A stretch of 64,000 nt of DNA from Pradoshia eiseniae (GTDB taxonomy: Bacteria; Bacillota; Bacilli; Bacillales; Pradoshiaceae). The notes below the pieces were generated by a model. That model was not told the DNA's origin. It ran no database searches and saw nothing but the letters and a program-made list of their open reading frames with translations. The DNA is taken from NCBI RefSeq assembly GCF_002946355.1, contig NZ_PKOZ01000001.1, forward strand, positions 853,931 to 917,930, read 5' to 3'. Shown one piece after another: positions 52,666-61,451 of this stretch (position 1 is its first letter; the number at the start of each line of letters is the position of its first letter). The translations under genes and the position numbers were made by a program.

Positions 52666-53598
52666 ATGTCGATGGAAAAAGTATTGATCTTTGGACATAA
52701 AAACCCTGATACAGATACAATCTGTTCAGCTATCGCTTATGCGGAATTAAAGAAAGCACTAGGAATGAATGCCGAGCCAGTAAGACTGGGTTCCGTGAAC
52801 GGAGAAACTCAATTTGCTTTGGATACATTCAAAATTGAAGCTCCTCGTTTAGTGGAGAAGGTTGCTGAAGAAGTGAACGAGGTTATTCTCGTTGACCATA
52901 ATGAACGTCAGCAAAGTGCGGATGATATCGAACAAGTACGCGTGCTTGAAGTAATCGATCACCACCGCATCGCGAACTTTGAAACAGCTGACCCGTTATA
53001 CTACCGCGCTGAGCCTGTTGGCTGCACAGCGACAATCTTGAACAAGCTTTACAAAGAGAACGGAGTAGAAATCAAGAAGGAAATCGCTGGCCTTATGCTT
53101 TCTGCGATCATTTCTGATTCCTTATTGTTCAAATCCCCAACATGCACAGAGCAAGATGTTCAAGCAGCGAAGGAATTGGCTGCGATCGCTGGCGTGGATG
53201 CTGAAGTGTATGGTCTTGACATGCTTAAAGCTGGAGCGGACTTAAGCAAGAAAACAATCGAAGAATTGATCTCCCTTGATGCGAAAGAATTCAGCATGGG
53301 AACATCTAAAGTAGAAATCGCGCAAGTGAACGCAGTAGATACAAATGAAGTCATGGCTAAGCAAGCTGAGCTTGAAGCAGCTATGCAAGCTTCAATTGAT
53401 GAGAAAGGCTTGGACCTTTTCTTGCTTGTCGTAACTGACATCCTGACCAATGATTCCGTTGCCCTTGCTGTCGGCGAGAAATCAGCTGCAGTAGAGCAAG
53501 CCTTCGGAGTGACGTTAGTGAATAAAACGGCTGTATTAAAAGGTGTCGTTTCACGCAAGAAACAAGTCGTACCAGCCTTGACAGAAGCTCTATCCTAA
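52666..53598 (+). CDS. ppaC: Manganese-dependent inorganic pyrophosphatase
   Basis: A 310-residue family II (DHH) pyrophosphatase. The metal motifs are [14 protein letters not shown] near the start, DHN (VDHNERQQ) and the DHH in EVIDHHRI. The C-terminal DHHA2 domain holds the SRKKQVVP phosphate-binding end. It removes pyrophosphate from biosynthesis. AAAGGAG precedes the ATG. Confidence 0.95.
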   Translation: MSMEKVLIFGHKNPDTDTICSAIAYAELKKALGMNAEPVRLGSVNGETQFALDTFKIEAPRLVEKVAEEVNEVILVDHNERQQSADDIEQVRVLEVIDHHRIANFETADPLYYRAEPVGCTATILNKLYKENGVEIKKEIAGLMLSAIISDSLLFKSPTCTEQDVQAAKELAAIAGVDAEVYGLDMLKAGADLSKKTIEELISLDAKEFSMGTSKVEIAQVNAVDTNEVMAKQAELEAAMQASIDEKGLDLFLLVVTDILTNDSVALAVGEKSAAVEQAFGVTLVNKTAVLKGVVSRKKQVVPALTEALS

Positions 53599-53604
53599 TA
53601 ACTG

Positions 53605-53633
53605 TTGCCTTATTCAAAAGAATATGCTATAGT
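53605..53633 (+). promoter_or_regulatory. Promoter of a candidate small RNA
   Basis: TTGCCT (53605-53610) and TATAGT (53628-53633) are 17 bases apart, with an extended TGC before the -10. There is no protein gene between it and the terminator ending at 53762. Confidence 0.55.
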
Positions 53634-53639
53634 TATCTA

Positions 53640-53762
53640 CGCGATGAGCTGAATTGTGTAAGACGAGCACATGCCTTAAATGGCAAGCACAATGTGGAGT
53701 GCTGTGACCTCGCCTCAATTTTCGAAAGAAGACACTTGCTATATGCAGGTGTCTTTTCTTTT
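53640..53762 (+). ncRNA. Candidate small non-coding RNA
   Basis: A promoter-to-terminator unit of about 120 bases between ppaC and the YueI-like gene. It can fold: CGAGCAC pairs with GTGCT and CTCG around an inner GCC/GGC hairpin, and it ends in a clear terminator. Short frames inside have no ribosome binding site. I recognise no known RNA family, and expression is unproven. Confidence 0.4.
53729..53762 (+). terminator. Terminator of the candidate small RNA
   Basis: AAGACACTTGC (53729-53739) pairs with GCAGGTGTCTT (53745-53755), then TTCTTTT. It could also serve ppaC read-through. Confidence 0.75.
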
Positions 53763-53854
53763 GCATAAAAAATGACATTCATTACAACCTAATAATAAGG
53801 ACCCAACAACACAACCGATACATAGGATAAGAAAGAATGGAGGAGGCGAACGGG

Positions 53855-54307
53855 ATGTCGAAAAAAACAGTGGATGACTATCTGCAAGAGGGAATCCATG
53901 GGGCAAAGGAAATCAAAACAGAGGAACGCAGGGAATTTCTTGGTTCCTTGCGTGAACGGGTTGTCGTTGCCCTAGGGCAGAAAACCGTCTTCGAAAATAA
54001 AATACCATCAGCATTTGAAGATATATTGAAAAATAATACGGGAGCTGTTCTTTATCTCAATGGCCATATCGACTATTCGTATTTATCGAAATACGTGAAA
54101 TTGGCGGAATCACACAAGATCCAGTTCAAGATTGTTTTGAACAAGGACTATAATTCTCCGCACGGAGCCGTACTGGCATATGGATATGCGATTAACAAAG
54201 AAGATATTAGCTTGCCTGATCCAACAAAGAATACAGAAAAAAAGAATGAAAAGGAACCGACTGGTGGAGGCTTTTCATTCTTTAAGAAGTTATTTAAAAA
54301 AGATTAA
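53855..54307 (+). CDS. YueI-family protein (DUF1694)
   Basis: About 150 residues, similar to B. subtilis YueI: SKKTVDDYLQEGIHG at the start, then FLGSLRERVVVALGQ and YLNGHIDYSYLSKYVKLA. A Lys/Glu-rich tail ends in a short basic FFKKLFKKD. Function unknown. The ATG at 53855 has GGAGGCG upstream; an upstream ATG at 53837 is less likely. Confidence 0.85.
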   Translation: MSKKTVDDYLQEGIHGAKEIKTEERREFLGSLRERVVVALGQKTVFENKIPSAFEDILKNNTGAVLYLNGHIDYSYLSKYVKLAESHKIQFKIVLNKDYNSPHGAVLAYGYAINKEDISLPDPTKNTEKKNEKEPTGGGFSFFKKLFKKD

Positions 54308-54313
54308 GTACAA

Positions 54314-54353
54314 AATGGACCTTCGGCGTTGGCTGGAGGTCCATTAAATTTTT
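54314..54353 (+). terminator. YueI-gene terminator
   Basis: AATGGACCT (54314-54322) pairs with AGGTCCATT (54337-54345), then AAATTTTT. Confidence 0.7.
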
Positions 54354-54374
54354 GTCTTTGTTTTTAGATGTTAT

Positions 54375-54611
54375 TTAAGACTTTTCTTCTGTATTAACTA
54401 AGTCAGGAGGTTCATGGTTATCTTCGTAGGGAATTATGAACGCAGCAATTAGATATAGGAGGAAGAAAGGGATGAGTGCAGTAACCAATGAAAAGAATAC
54501 AAAGATTAATCGGAGTATATTGGCATCCATATCTAAATAAATCGCCAAACCGCCAAACACTCCACTTATCGGCTTATCTACTCTAGATTTAAACAGTTTC
54601 TTATTATTCAT
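54375..54611 (-). CDS. PspC-domain membrane protein
   Basis: A 78-residue phage-shock-protein-C-like protein. KLFKSRVDKPISGVFGGLA is the PspC signature, followed by one long membrane segment (about 35-62) and an acidic tail. PspC proteins act in envelope stress responses. It lies downstream of the PadR operon on the same strand but is separated by a hairpin. Confidence 0.88.
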   Translation of the reverse strand: MNNKKLFKSRVDKPISGVFGGLAIYLDMDANILRLIFVFFSLVTALIPFFLLYLIAAFIIPYEDNHEPPDLVNTEEKS

Positions 54612-54704
54612 ATAACACCTCCAGTTGAAAGATTATATGTATACACCTAAGAATATATTAAAGGTATATGGGGAGATGAAAATAAACCCTCAATTCTAAC
54701 TGGA

Positions 54705-54747
54705 ACCCTGTGCTGCATGAAGAATTCTGCGGCACAGGGTCTTTTAT
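54705..54747. terminator. Hairpin between PspC and HAAS-like genes
   Basis: ACCCTGTGC (54705-54713) pairs perfectly with GCACAGGGT (54732-54740). The better T-rich side is on the plus strand, but it also lies just beyond the minus-strand PadR operon. Confidence 0.55.
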
Positions 54748-54770
54748 CTATTGAAAGGAAGAACTTCGAA

Positions 54771-55544
54771 TCATCGATGAAGCTTTACCGAATTTTTTAC
54801 CTTCTCTCTTCTCAAAATAATCAATAAGTATGTGCCAATAATCATATAGGTTATCACCATACTGATGACCATTTGTACCATTTCACTCATAGAGGTTTTT
54901 GACAAAGCTAGTTCAGGCAGGTACAGGGCAAGCAGAGTGACTGGAAGGATGGCGGTCTTTGTCCAAATGGAGAAAATAATGATGGTTATTAGGAACAGAA
55001 TGCCTATTAGACTGCTCCCTAATACACCAAAGTGAATGATGGGACTTGGATAAAGTAAATCAATTAATAATATACCGCTGATGAATAACATGCATAGAAC
55101 GGCAGGCAATAAGAATATGAAAAATTCTTTTTTCCTTGATACTTGGCGGCTCGCCGTATAACGTAAGGCTGCCATCACTCCGGCAAAGAAAAGGATGCTG
55201 AAGATAATACTGCCGATAATGGTTAAAATACCATAGCTTAATGTCCCGGATAGAAGGTCTTTGAACACCAAATATGACATGGGTCCGACAATGAGTAACG
55301 GGATATACTTCGCCCAGCCTTTATAATCGGTTTTCATCTCATCTGAAAGGCTTAACATGTAATCTTTTGGAGAGGAACCAATGATCTTTTCAATAGATTT
55401 CCCCTTGGATTCTGCCTCATATAAATGATCCTCGAGCTCACGGATGATATCATCAATCTCTTCATTCTTTTTCCCGCTTGAAAATAAATACACTCTTAAA
55501 TCTTCCACAAATCGCGTGCTTTTAGCAGATAGTTTCTCCTCCAT
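54771..55544 (-). CDS. HAAS-domain-like multi-TM protein
   Basis: A 257-residue membrane protein. The first about 75 residues form a helical domain (LRVYLFSSGKKNEEIDDII, then ELEDHLYEAESKG), which resembles the HAAS/DUF1700 domain often paired with PadR regulators. Six to seven membrane helices follow. The start at 55544 has GAGGTGAT before it and lies 10 bases after the PadR gene. Probably a membrane sensor or transporter partner controlled by PadR. Confidence 0.78.
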   Translation of the reverse strand: MEEKLSAKSTRFVEDLRVYLFSSGKKNEEIDDIIRELEDHLYEAESKGKSIEKIIGSSPKDYMLSLSDEMKTDYKGWAKYIPLLIVGPMSYLVFKDLLSGTLSYGILTIIGSIIFSILFFAGVMAALRYTASRQVSRKKEFFIFLLPAVLCMLFISGILLIDLLYPSPIIHFGVLGSSLIGILFLITIIIFSIWTKTAILPVTLLALYLPELALSKTSMSEMVQMVISMVITYMIIGTYLLIILRREKVKNSVKLHR

Positions 55545-55554
55545 TAAAATCACC

Positions 55555-55875
55555 TCATCCTTTCTTAATAATGGCGTTTACGCTTTTCTCAAGCTGAGTC
55601 CATCTTTTTAGAAAATTATCCAAAGCTTGTTCTCCTTCGTTTGTTAAGGAATAATACTTCCGTTTCGGGCCAGCGGTGGAATCCTTACGAACTGAGGTGA
55701 CCAACCCCTCCCGCTGCATCCGGAGCAATAGGGGATAGATGGTACCTTCACTGATCGCATCAAAGCCATATTGGCTCAATTCCTCGGCCATTTCATACCC
55801 GTAGCATTCCTTCTCCTTGATAATAGCGAGGAGGCAGCCATCCAATATTCCTTTCATCATCTGTGTCTGGGACAT
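55555..55875 (-). CDS. PadR-family transcription regulator
   Basis: About 106 residues. A PadR winged helix: MKGILDGCLLAIIKEKECYGYE, then ISEGTIYPLLLRMQREGLV (recognition helix) and KRKYYSLTNEGEQAL (wing). A short C-terminal helix serves for dimerisation. The ATG at 55875 is preferred over a longer frame from 55911, which would run into the operator. First gene of a two-gene operon; likely autoregulated through the two repeats upstream. Confidence 0.9.
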   Translation of the reverse strand: MSQTQMMKGILDGCLLAIIKEKECYGYEMAEELSQYGFDAISEGTIYPLLLRMQREGLVTSVRKDSTAGPKRKYYSLTNEGEQALDNFLKRWTQLEKSVNAIIKKG

Positions 55876-55896
55876 ACGAATAATCACCGCATTTCT

Positions 55897-55957
55897 TATC
55901 TTGTATAACAAGGTATAGTAAAAGTATATGATTGTATATCTTGTAAAGCAAGGTAAA
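55897..55957 (-). promoter_or_regulatory. PadR promoter with two operator repeats
   Basis: Two 21-base copies of TATCTTGTAWARCAAGGTAWA start at 55897 and 55937, exactly 40 bases apart. Each has CTTGT/ACAAG-like arms. On the minus strand TTGCTT (55946-55951) and TATACT (55923-55928), 17 apart, form the promoter. One copy covers the -35, the other the transcript start. Confidence 0.7.
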
Positions 55958-56072
55958 TTTTAGGGGTGAAAGCAAGGGTGAATCCATTTTTAGCTTGTTT
56001 CCAGAACATATATTTGTATGTTATAGTAATCAAATTGAGAATAAATACGAAGCAGATAAGAGGTTAGGATTA

Positions 56073-58331
56073 GTGATCACGTTAACTTCTATTTCAACAA
56101 AGCAATATATCGAACAATGGCAAGAAGCCCTTTCACAGGAAATCGGCCATCTGAAAAAATACGGAAGTCATAAATATGTACTTATGAACGGGAATCAGAT
56201 TGAATCGGGTGAGACGTATACGTATTACTTTGAAACGGTCTCACCCTTGAAGATTCCTATTGGGACGGTAGCTCGCCTCGAGCGAGATGGAAGCAAATAT
56301 GATGCGCGCGTCCTGTCGGCTGAAGGGAATACGCTTTTGGTTTCCTTGGAGCAGTCGATTGGGGATTTAATAGATGAGGCATTCATTTCGCATGACCCTT
56401 GGGAGCTTCTAGAACAATTAATAGAACGGCTGGATGAAATTAAGAAAAGCAAGCGAAAGCGTAGCCGTGTGAAAAGGCTGATGGCTCCGGATTTCCCGGA
56501 TAAACGCCCGAGCTTAGAGAGCAAAACAGCTGTGCAGGAGTTATTCCAGCGGTCTAAATATAATCCGGTAACATTTGTGTGGGGACCTCCGGGAACCGGG
56601 AAGACGTATACATTAGCCCGGACCGCCGCCAATAAATACTTCAAGGATAAAAGAGTGCTTGTGCTTTCTCACAGCAACCAGGCTGTAGATGTTCTCCTCG
56701 GCGAGACAGCTGCTTTCATCAAAAAAGCGGAAAAATTCAAGGCGGGAGATCTATTACGTTATGGTAATCAGGCGGGGGATGGACTTTTAATGCATGGTGA
56801 CATCCTGCCGTCCCAATTACTTGCGGACCAGGATACGGGATTGTTAAGCGATAAAGAGCGAATCACTGAGGAGAAACGCCTCTTGAAGAAGGATCTCTCC
56901 CAGTCCTTTAGTGTGCGCGATTCCAGGCAGCTGCTTGAGCTTGAACAAAAGCTTGGCCGCATTCTTGACCGAATCCGGAAGCAGGAGATGAAGCTTGTCA
57001 AAGAGGCAGCCATTATAGGGACGACGCTTGCAAAGGCAGCGAATGATCCGGTCATATATGAGCAGGAATTTGACCTTGTGATTGTAGACGAGGCGAGTAT
57101 GGCCTTTATCCCGCAAATCGCCTTTGCCGCTAGCTTGGCAAAAAGGGCCATTATTTGCGGGGACTTCAAGCAGCTGCCGCCGATTGCGGCATCGAGAGGT
57201 GAGCTTGTTGATACATGGCTGCGAGAGGATATTTTCCATCGTGCTGGGGTTGCAGATATCGCAAGAGGCGGAGTGCTTCATCCGCATTTATTTCTATTGA
57301 AGGAACAGCGGCGGATGCATCCCGACATTTCCGCGTTTACCAATCAATACGTATACAATTCACTTGTCGGTGACCATCCAAGTGTGCGGACGAGCAGGCA
57401 GGAAATCGTTGCTAGGGCACCGTTTGAACAAGCGGCTTCCATTCTGCTGGATGCGAGCTTTACCGGCGAGCATTGCTTCTCGGGGGGCAGCTCCGGCTCA
57501 AGAATGAATTTAATGCATGCTTTGCTCTCTTTGCAGCTGATTCATGAGGCATACGAAGGCGGGAGTACGTCAATTGGATATGTGACCCCATACAGGGCTC
57601 AGGCTATCTTAATGGAGAAGCTCCTGCAGGATTTATATCCAGAGCAATATGCAGCTGGAGCTTTTATCGCTGCGACCGTTCATCGCTTCCAGGGAAGCGA
57701 GAGGGAGCTTATGATCTTTGATACGGTTGATTCCTATCCACAGAAGAGGGCAGGAATGCTCCTGACAGGAAATGAGAGCGAGCGGCTCTTGAATGTAGCC
57801 ATCACACGAACGAAGGGTAAGCTGATTCATGTCAGTGATGTTGATTTTCTGAAGAACTCTATTCCGAGATATAAGACATTGCATCAATTCATCGATTTCC
57901 AGCTTCAGCATAACAGAACGATCGGGATGGACCAGATTGGGAAATGGATTAAGCATCCTCATCCAAAGCTTAGATGGCTTTATGCACGTAAGCTTGATGA
58001 TGTGCTAAATGATATCACACAGGCACGAAGTCAGATCATCCTATCCCTCCCAAATCGCTGCATTCTGTCTAAAGAACTGGCACGAGGGCTGCAAATGAGA
58101 CCGGCCAGAGCAAAATTGGCGCTCTATTCAAATGAGGAGCATCCATATTTAGACCCAGATCAACATTTGAAGGAGGGGCCGCCATTTAGCATGATTTGCA
58201 TTGACCGGCGATACATGTGGATTGGCATTCCGATTGAGGCAAACCGAAACATCGATCCGCCTTATGTCGCGGTTCGATTGGAGTCAGAGGAAACCATTAA
58301 CTATATCCTGCAACAATTACCACGTGCTTAA
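56073..58331 (+). CDS. SF1 (UPF1-like) helicase with C-terminal PLD-like extension
   Basis: About 752 residues. An N-terminal RNA/DNA-binding-like region (1-155) precedes the helicase core: Walker A WGPPGTGKT, motif II VIVDEAS, motif III GDFKQLPP, motif IV/V TVHRFQGSE and motif VI NVAITRTKG. The last about 130 residues look like a phospholipase-D-type fold (CIDRRYMWIGIP near the end) without the HKD catalytic set. The start GTG 56073 has AAGAGG upstream; a TTG at 55995 lacks one. Substrate (DNA or RNA) unknown. Confidence 0.85.
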   Translation: MITLTSISTKQYIEQWQEALSQEIGHLKKYGSHKYVLMNGNQIESGETYTYYFETVSPLKIPIGTVARLERDGSKYDARVLSAEGNTLLVSLEQSIGDLIDEAFISHDPWELLEQLIERLDEIKKSKRKRSRVKRLMAPDFPDKRPSLESKTAVQELFQRSKYNPVTFVWGPPGTGKTYTLARTAANKYFKDKRVLVLSHSNQAVDVLLGETAAFIKKAEKFKAGDLLRYGNQAGDGLLMHGDILPSQLLADQDTGLLSDKERITEEKRLLKKDLSQSFSVRDSRQLLELEQKLGRILDRIRKQEMKLVKEAAIIGTTLAKAANDPVIYEQEFDLVIVDEASMAFIPQIAFAASLAKRAIICGDFKQLPPIAASRGELVDTWLREDIFHRAGVADIARGGVLHPHLFLLKEQRRMHPDISAFTNQYVYNSLVGDHPSVRTSRQEIVARAPFEQAASILLDASFTGEHCFSGGSSGSRMNLMHALLSLQLIHEAYEGGSTSIGYVTPYRAQAILMEKLLQDLYPEQYAAGAFIAATVHRFQGSERELMIFDTVDSYPQKRAGMLLTGNESERLLNVAITRTKGKLIHVSDVDFLKNSIPRYKTLHQFIDFQLQHNRTIGMDQIGKWIKHPHPKLRWLYARKLDDVLNDITQARSQIILSLPNRCILSKELARGLQMRPARAKLALYSNEEHPYLDPDQHLKEGPPFSMICIDRRYMWIGIPIEANRNIDPPYVAVRLESEETINYILQQLPRA

Positions 58332-58444
58332 GAGAAAATCGATGTTAGGCACTAAATACAAAAATATAACCATCAAGTATGGCTAAATAGAAAACCAGGC
58401 TGAAATGCGGGAGTTGCCTGCCCTCAGCCTTAAACTATCATGCG

Positions 58445-58476
58445 AAAAAAGACACCTGTCATTGGGTGTCTTTTTT
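58445..58476 (+). terminator. Helicase-gene terminator
   Basis: AAAAAAGACACC (58445-58456) pairs with GGTGTCTTTTTT (58465-58476). The A-rich 5' side makes it bidirectional. Confidence 0.8.
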
Positions 58477-58950
58477 CGTGAAAGCATCCTTTACCAGCGG
58501 TGAGCCTTTGCGTTACTTCTCAAAATGATATTGGTCTGTGACATCATCGTATGTCCGTTGACCTGTGACTTTGAGCGCTTCCTTCTTGTCCAGTTATGAT
58601 GGAAGAGGGAAGAGTGCGAATCTAATTCGTTTTTGTAACTCAAGTCTAATCACCTCGTCTGTTGGATACGTTCTCGCTGATCCATTTGTCATGGAGCAGC
58701 CTTTTTAGTATACGCTGATTCTCTTTTCTTATACCTTCATCCTCCATTGGCACTAATTTGACAAAAACAGGGGTTTTTTTGTCCTTTTTAGGGAATAAGT
58801 TGCTTTAATTAATAGAGAGATTGCCTTATGATAAGGAAGTTGGAAAATGTTACAATTATGTTATTGGTGTTACAGACATATTATTTAAAATAGAATTTAT
58901 ATTAATGCCGATTCTTCGGCATGATTTCTTTATAGGAGGCTGCAATCAAG
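58477..58950. other. Intergenic region with possible decayed minus-strand coding
   Basis: About 470 bases. On the minus strand short protein-like frames occur (ending KVTGQRTYDDVTDQYHFEK near 58519, and one around 58650-58760). They are broken by stops and frame changes and lack ribosome binding sites. I see no intact gene. Confidence 0.35.
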
Positions 58951-59559
58951 TTGTTTAAAGAGATTTCCATTTCCCGCACTTCGTGTAAAGGAAGCTCCCC
59001 GGTTTATCAGTCAACCATTCATTCAGACGGCAAGGTATTTTGGAATGGCGAGAAAAATGTCTCATTTTTAGGAGCACATGTTTATACGATCAGCAGCCAA
59101 CGGTTAAAAAAGCTAGAGGATTTATTGCTATCATTTGATTATAAGAATTTTATCTATCATTCTTCCCGGGAGATTATCCCGGACAGCCCCACATGTGTCA
59201 CGCGAGTCGTTTTTAAGCATGGAGAGACAAAAACCGTCGTGCATGATATGGGTGATGTAGACGGGGTTATTGAGAATAAAAACCATACACTGAAGCAGCT
59301 TGGAAAATTTGAGCGAGACATCGAGCAAATAGCCGGATTGAAAAACCTGATAAAGCAACCCTTGTATTTATACCATTTCAAAAATAAGCATGCTGAGAAT
59401 CAGGAATATGTCATTTCTTCTCCTTCACAGGAGGAAGCATTTCAGATGATGGATGCAAGCCATCTCCAATGCAAGAATTGGCAAATTGAAAAGCTTGGCC
59501 GTGATTCGACTGACAAATTGCTTCCCTATATTGTCATGCGTAAGGGTGATGAATCATAA
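58951..59559 (+). CDS. DUF6438-domain protein
   Basis: A 202-residue protein. The N-terminal half resembles DUF6438: ISISRTSCKGSSPVYQSTIHS, then GKVFWNGEKNVSFLGAH. The C-terminal half (from about 135) is a small alpha/beta segment that I do not recognise. No signal peptide. The TTG start follows AGGAGGC. Function unknown. Confidence 0.75.
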   Translation: MFKEISISRTSCKGSSPVYQSTIHSDGKVFWNGEKNVSFLGAHVYTISSQRLKKLEDLLLSFDYKNFIYHSSREIIPDSPTCVTRVVFKHGETKTVVHDMGDVDGVIENKNHTLKQLGKFERDIEQIAGLKNLIKQPLYLYHFKNKHAENQEYVISSPSQEEAFQMMDASHLQCKNWQIEKLGRDSTDKLLPYIVMRKGDES

Positions 59560-59570
59560 AATAGTTAAGA

Positions 59571-59608
59571 AAGATGAATTTCCGCTAGGGTAATTCATCT
59601 TTTTTTTA
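59571..59608 (+). terminator. DUF6438-gene terminator
   Basis: AAGATGAATT (59571-59580) pairs with AATTCATCTT (59592-59601), then seven T. Confidence 0.8.
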
Positions 59609-59678
59609 TGAAAAAACCTATTTTATCGGTTTTACTACTTGCAGAGTAGGGGATACAAGAGTACAATTATTTTTATTA

Positions 59679-59693
59679 ACTATTCTGACAATT
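59679..59693. promoter_or_regulatory. CodY box upstream of ilvE
   Basis: ACTATTCTGACAATT matches the 15-base CodY consensus at 12 positions. It lies 16 bases before the aminotransferase start, so CodY could repress it when branched-chain amino acids are plentiful. Confidence 0.6.
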
Positions 59694-59708
59694 TGAAGGA
59701 GACATCAT

Positions 59709-60812
59709 ATGGATACACAAATCACTATTATTCATACAAGAACTAAAAAACAAAAACCTGACCCAGACAGCCTTGGGTTTGGAAGAATCTTCACAGATCA
59801 CATGTTTATCATGGATTATGATGAAGAGCTGGGGGGCTGGCATGATCCGCGCATCATTCCTTACCAACCCATCACGCTTGATCCTTCCTGCATGACCTTC
59901 CATTATGGGCAAACCGTGTTCGAAGGTCTAAAGGCATACCGGACAAAAGAAGGACGGATTCTTTTGTTTAGACCGGAGAAGAACTTTGAGCGAATGAATA
60001 AATCAAATGATCGACTGTGTATTCCTTCTATTGATGAGTCCTTTATGTTAGAGGCACTTAAGACATTGGTTGAAGTTGACCGGGACTGGGTTCCGGATGC
60101 AGAGGGCACGTCCCTTTATATCCGTCCATTCATCATCTCAACGGAGACTTATTTAGGCGTTTCTCCATCTAAGCATTACCGGTTCATGATTATTCTCTCG
60201 CCGGTCGGAGCCTATTATAAGGATGGGATTAATCCAGTACGCATCGGGGTTGAAAAGGAATTTGTCCGTTCTGTTAAAGGCGGGACGGGAATGGCTAAAA
60301 CAGGCGGCAATTATTCTGCCTCCCTGAAAGCACAGGAAGTGGCCGAAGCACTCGGCTGTTCACAGGTGCTATGGCTGGATGGCATTGAGAAGAAATATAT
60401 TGAAGAAGTTGGCAGCATGAATGTCTTTTTCAAAATCAATGGGGAGATTGTTACTCCTGAATTAAATGGGAGCATCCTTGATGGGGTGACAAGAAATTCA
60501 ATCATTCAGCTCTTGAAGCATTGGGATATACCAGTGATTGAGAGAAGAGTTTCGATGGAAGAACTCATTCAGGCTCATCATGATGGAAAGCTTGAGGAGG
60601 CTTTTGGAACGGGTACAGCTGCCGTTGTTTCCCCGGTGGGCGAACTGTTATGGGAAGACAATGTGCTTGAGATTAATGGCGGCCAGATTGGAGAAATCTC
60701 TCAAAAATTATATGATACATTAACAGGCATTCAAACGGGGAAAGTTGAGGATCCGTTTAACTGGGTATCAGAAGTTGGTACATCATCATCATCTAAATCA
60801 CATGCCATCTAA
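59709..60812 (+). CDS. ilvE: Branched-chain amino acid aminotransferase
   Basis: A 367-residue fold-type IV PLP enzyme converting branched-chain 2-oxo acids and Leu/Ile/Val. The length and the segments MTFHYGQTVFEGLKAYR and KGGTGMAKTGGNYSASL place it in the YwaA/BAT type II group. The PLP lysine is expected in VLWLDGIEKKYIEEVGSMN. GTGTAAVVSPVG binds the phosphate. It is a single gene with a CodY box in front and a strong terminator behind. Confidence 0.93.
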   Translation: MDTQITIIHTRTKKQKPDPDSLGFGRIFTDHMFIMDYDEELGGWHDPRIIPYQPITLDPSCMTFHYGQTVFEGLKAYRTKEGRILLFRPEKNFERMNKSNDRLCIPSIDESFMLEALKTLVEVDRDWVPDAEGTSLYIRPFIISTETYLGVSPSKHYRFMIILSPVGAYYKDGINPVRIGVEKEFVRSVKGGTGMAKTGGNYSASLKAQEVAEALGCSQVLWLDGIEKKYIEEVGSMNVFFKINGEIVTPELNGSILDGVTRNSIIQLLKHWDIPVIERRVSMEELIQAHHDGKLEEAFGTGTAAVVSPVGELLWEDNVLEINGGQIGEISQKLYDTLTGIQTGKVEDPFNWVSEVGTSSSSKSHAI

Positions 60813-60825
60813 ATAAGGAATACAG

Positions 60826-60868
60826 GGAAGGGAGAATAGGCAATGGCTATTCTCCCTTCCTTTTTTTA
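60826..60868 (+). terminator. ilvE terminator
   Basis: GGAAGGGAGAATAG (60826-60839) pairs perfectly with CTATTCTCCCTTCC (60847-60860), then seven T. Confidence 0.9.
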
Positions 60869-60893
60869 CTCAATTAGTTAAATGATTTAATTA

Positions 60894-60923
60894 TTAACAA
60901 GATTAAATATTGAATGGTATAAT
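60894..60923 (+). promoter_or_regulatory. Promoter of the marR-yitT unit
   Basis: TTAACA (60894-60899) and TATAAT (60918-60923) are 18 apart. ATTTAAT and ATTAAAT arms at 60885-60908, 10 bases apart, overlap the -35 and may be the MarR operator. Confidence 0.6.
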
Positions 60924-60966
60924 ATATTTATTCAATCAGAAAATACTTGAAGCGAGGTTCAGTGAT

Positions 60967-61422
60967 TTGACTAATCAAGAGGTTATTTTAGACCAGTTGG
61001 AAGAATGGCTTGTACCAGTTATTAGAGGGCTGATTTCTGAACTATATGAGTTGAAGGATTTAGGGATTACTGGTTCGCAATTCCATCTTCTCAATACGAT
61101 TCATAAGGAAAAAGTGTCCAACGTGAAACGTTTGGCAGAAGAGTTGGATGTAAAGTCTAGTGCGATTACCGTTATGCTTGAGAGACTGGTACAGAGTGGA
61201 CTTGTATCTCGTGTTCAAGATGAGAGTGATCGCCGTTCGGTGCTAGTGACCTTAACCGACGCAGGGGAAGAAGTATTGGTTAAGGCTAAGAATTACTCAA
61301 GGGACATTCTGATGAATTATGCGAGATTATTGGATGAGGATGAACAAGTCATCATTCAAAGAGTAATCAAGAAATTTGCGGATTATCAATCCGTCAAAAA
61401 GAGTCACAGTAGCAATAACTAA
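60967..61422 (+). CDS. MarR-family transcription regulator
   Basis: A 151-residue MarR regulator. The winged helix is QFHLLNTIHKEKVSNVKRLA, then SSAITVMLERLVQSGLV and the wing DESDRRSVLVTLTDAG. Terminal helices form the dimer. The TTG at 60967 has GAGGTT upstream; a frame from 60910 lies inside the promoter. It precedes a YitT membrane protein by 29 bases and may control it. Confidence 0.9.
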   Translation: MTNQEVILDQLEEWLVPVIRGLISELYELKDLGITGSQFHLLNTIHKEKVSNVKRLAEELDVKSSAITVMLERLVQSGLVSRVQDESDRRSVLVTLTDAGEEVLVKAKNYSRDILMNYARLLDEDEQVIIQRVIKKFADYQSVKKSHSSNN

Positions 61423-61451
61423 GAAAAATAGAGAAGAAAAGAGGGAGAATA

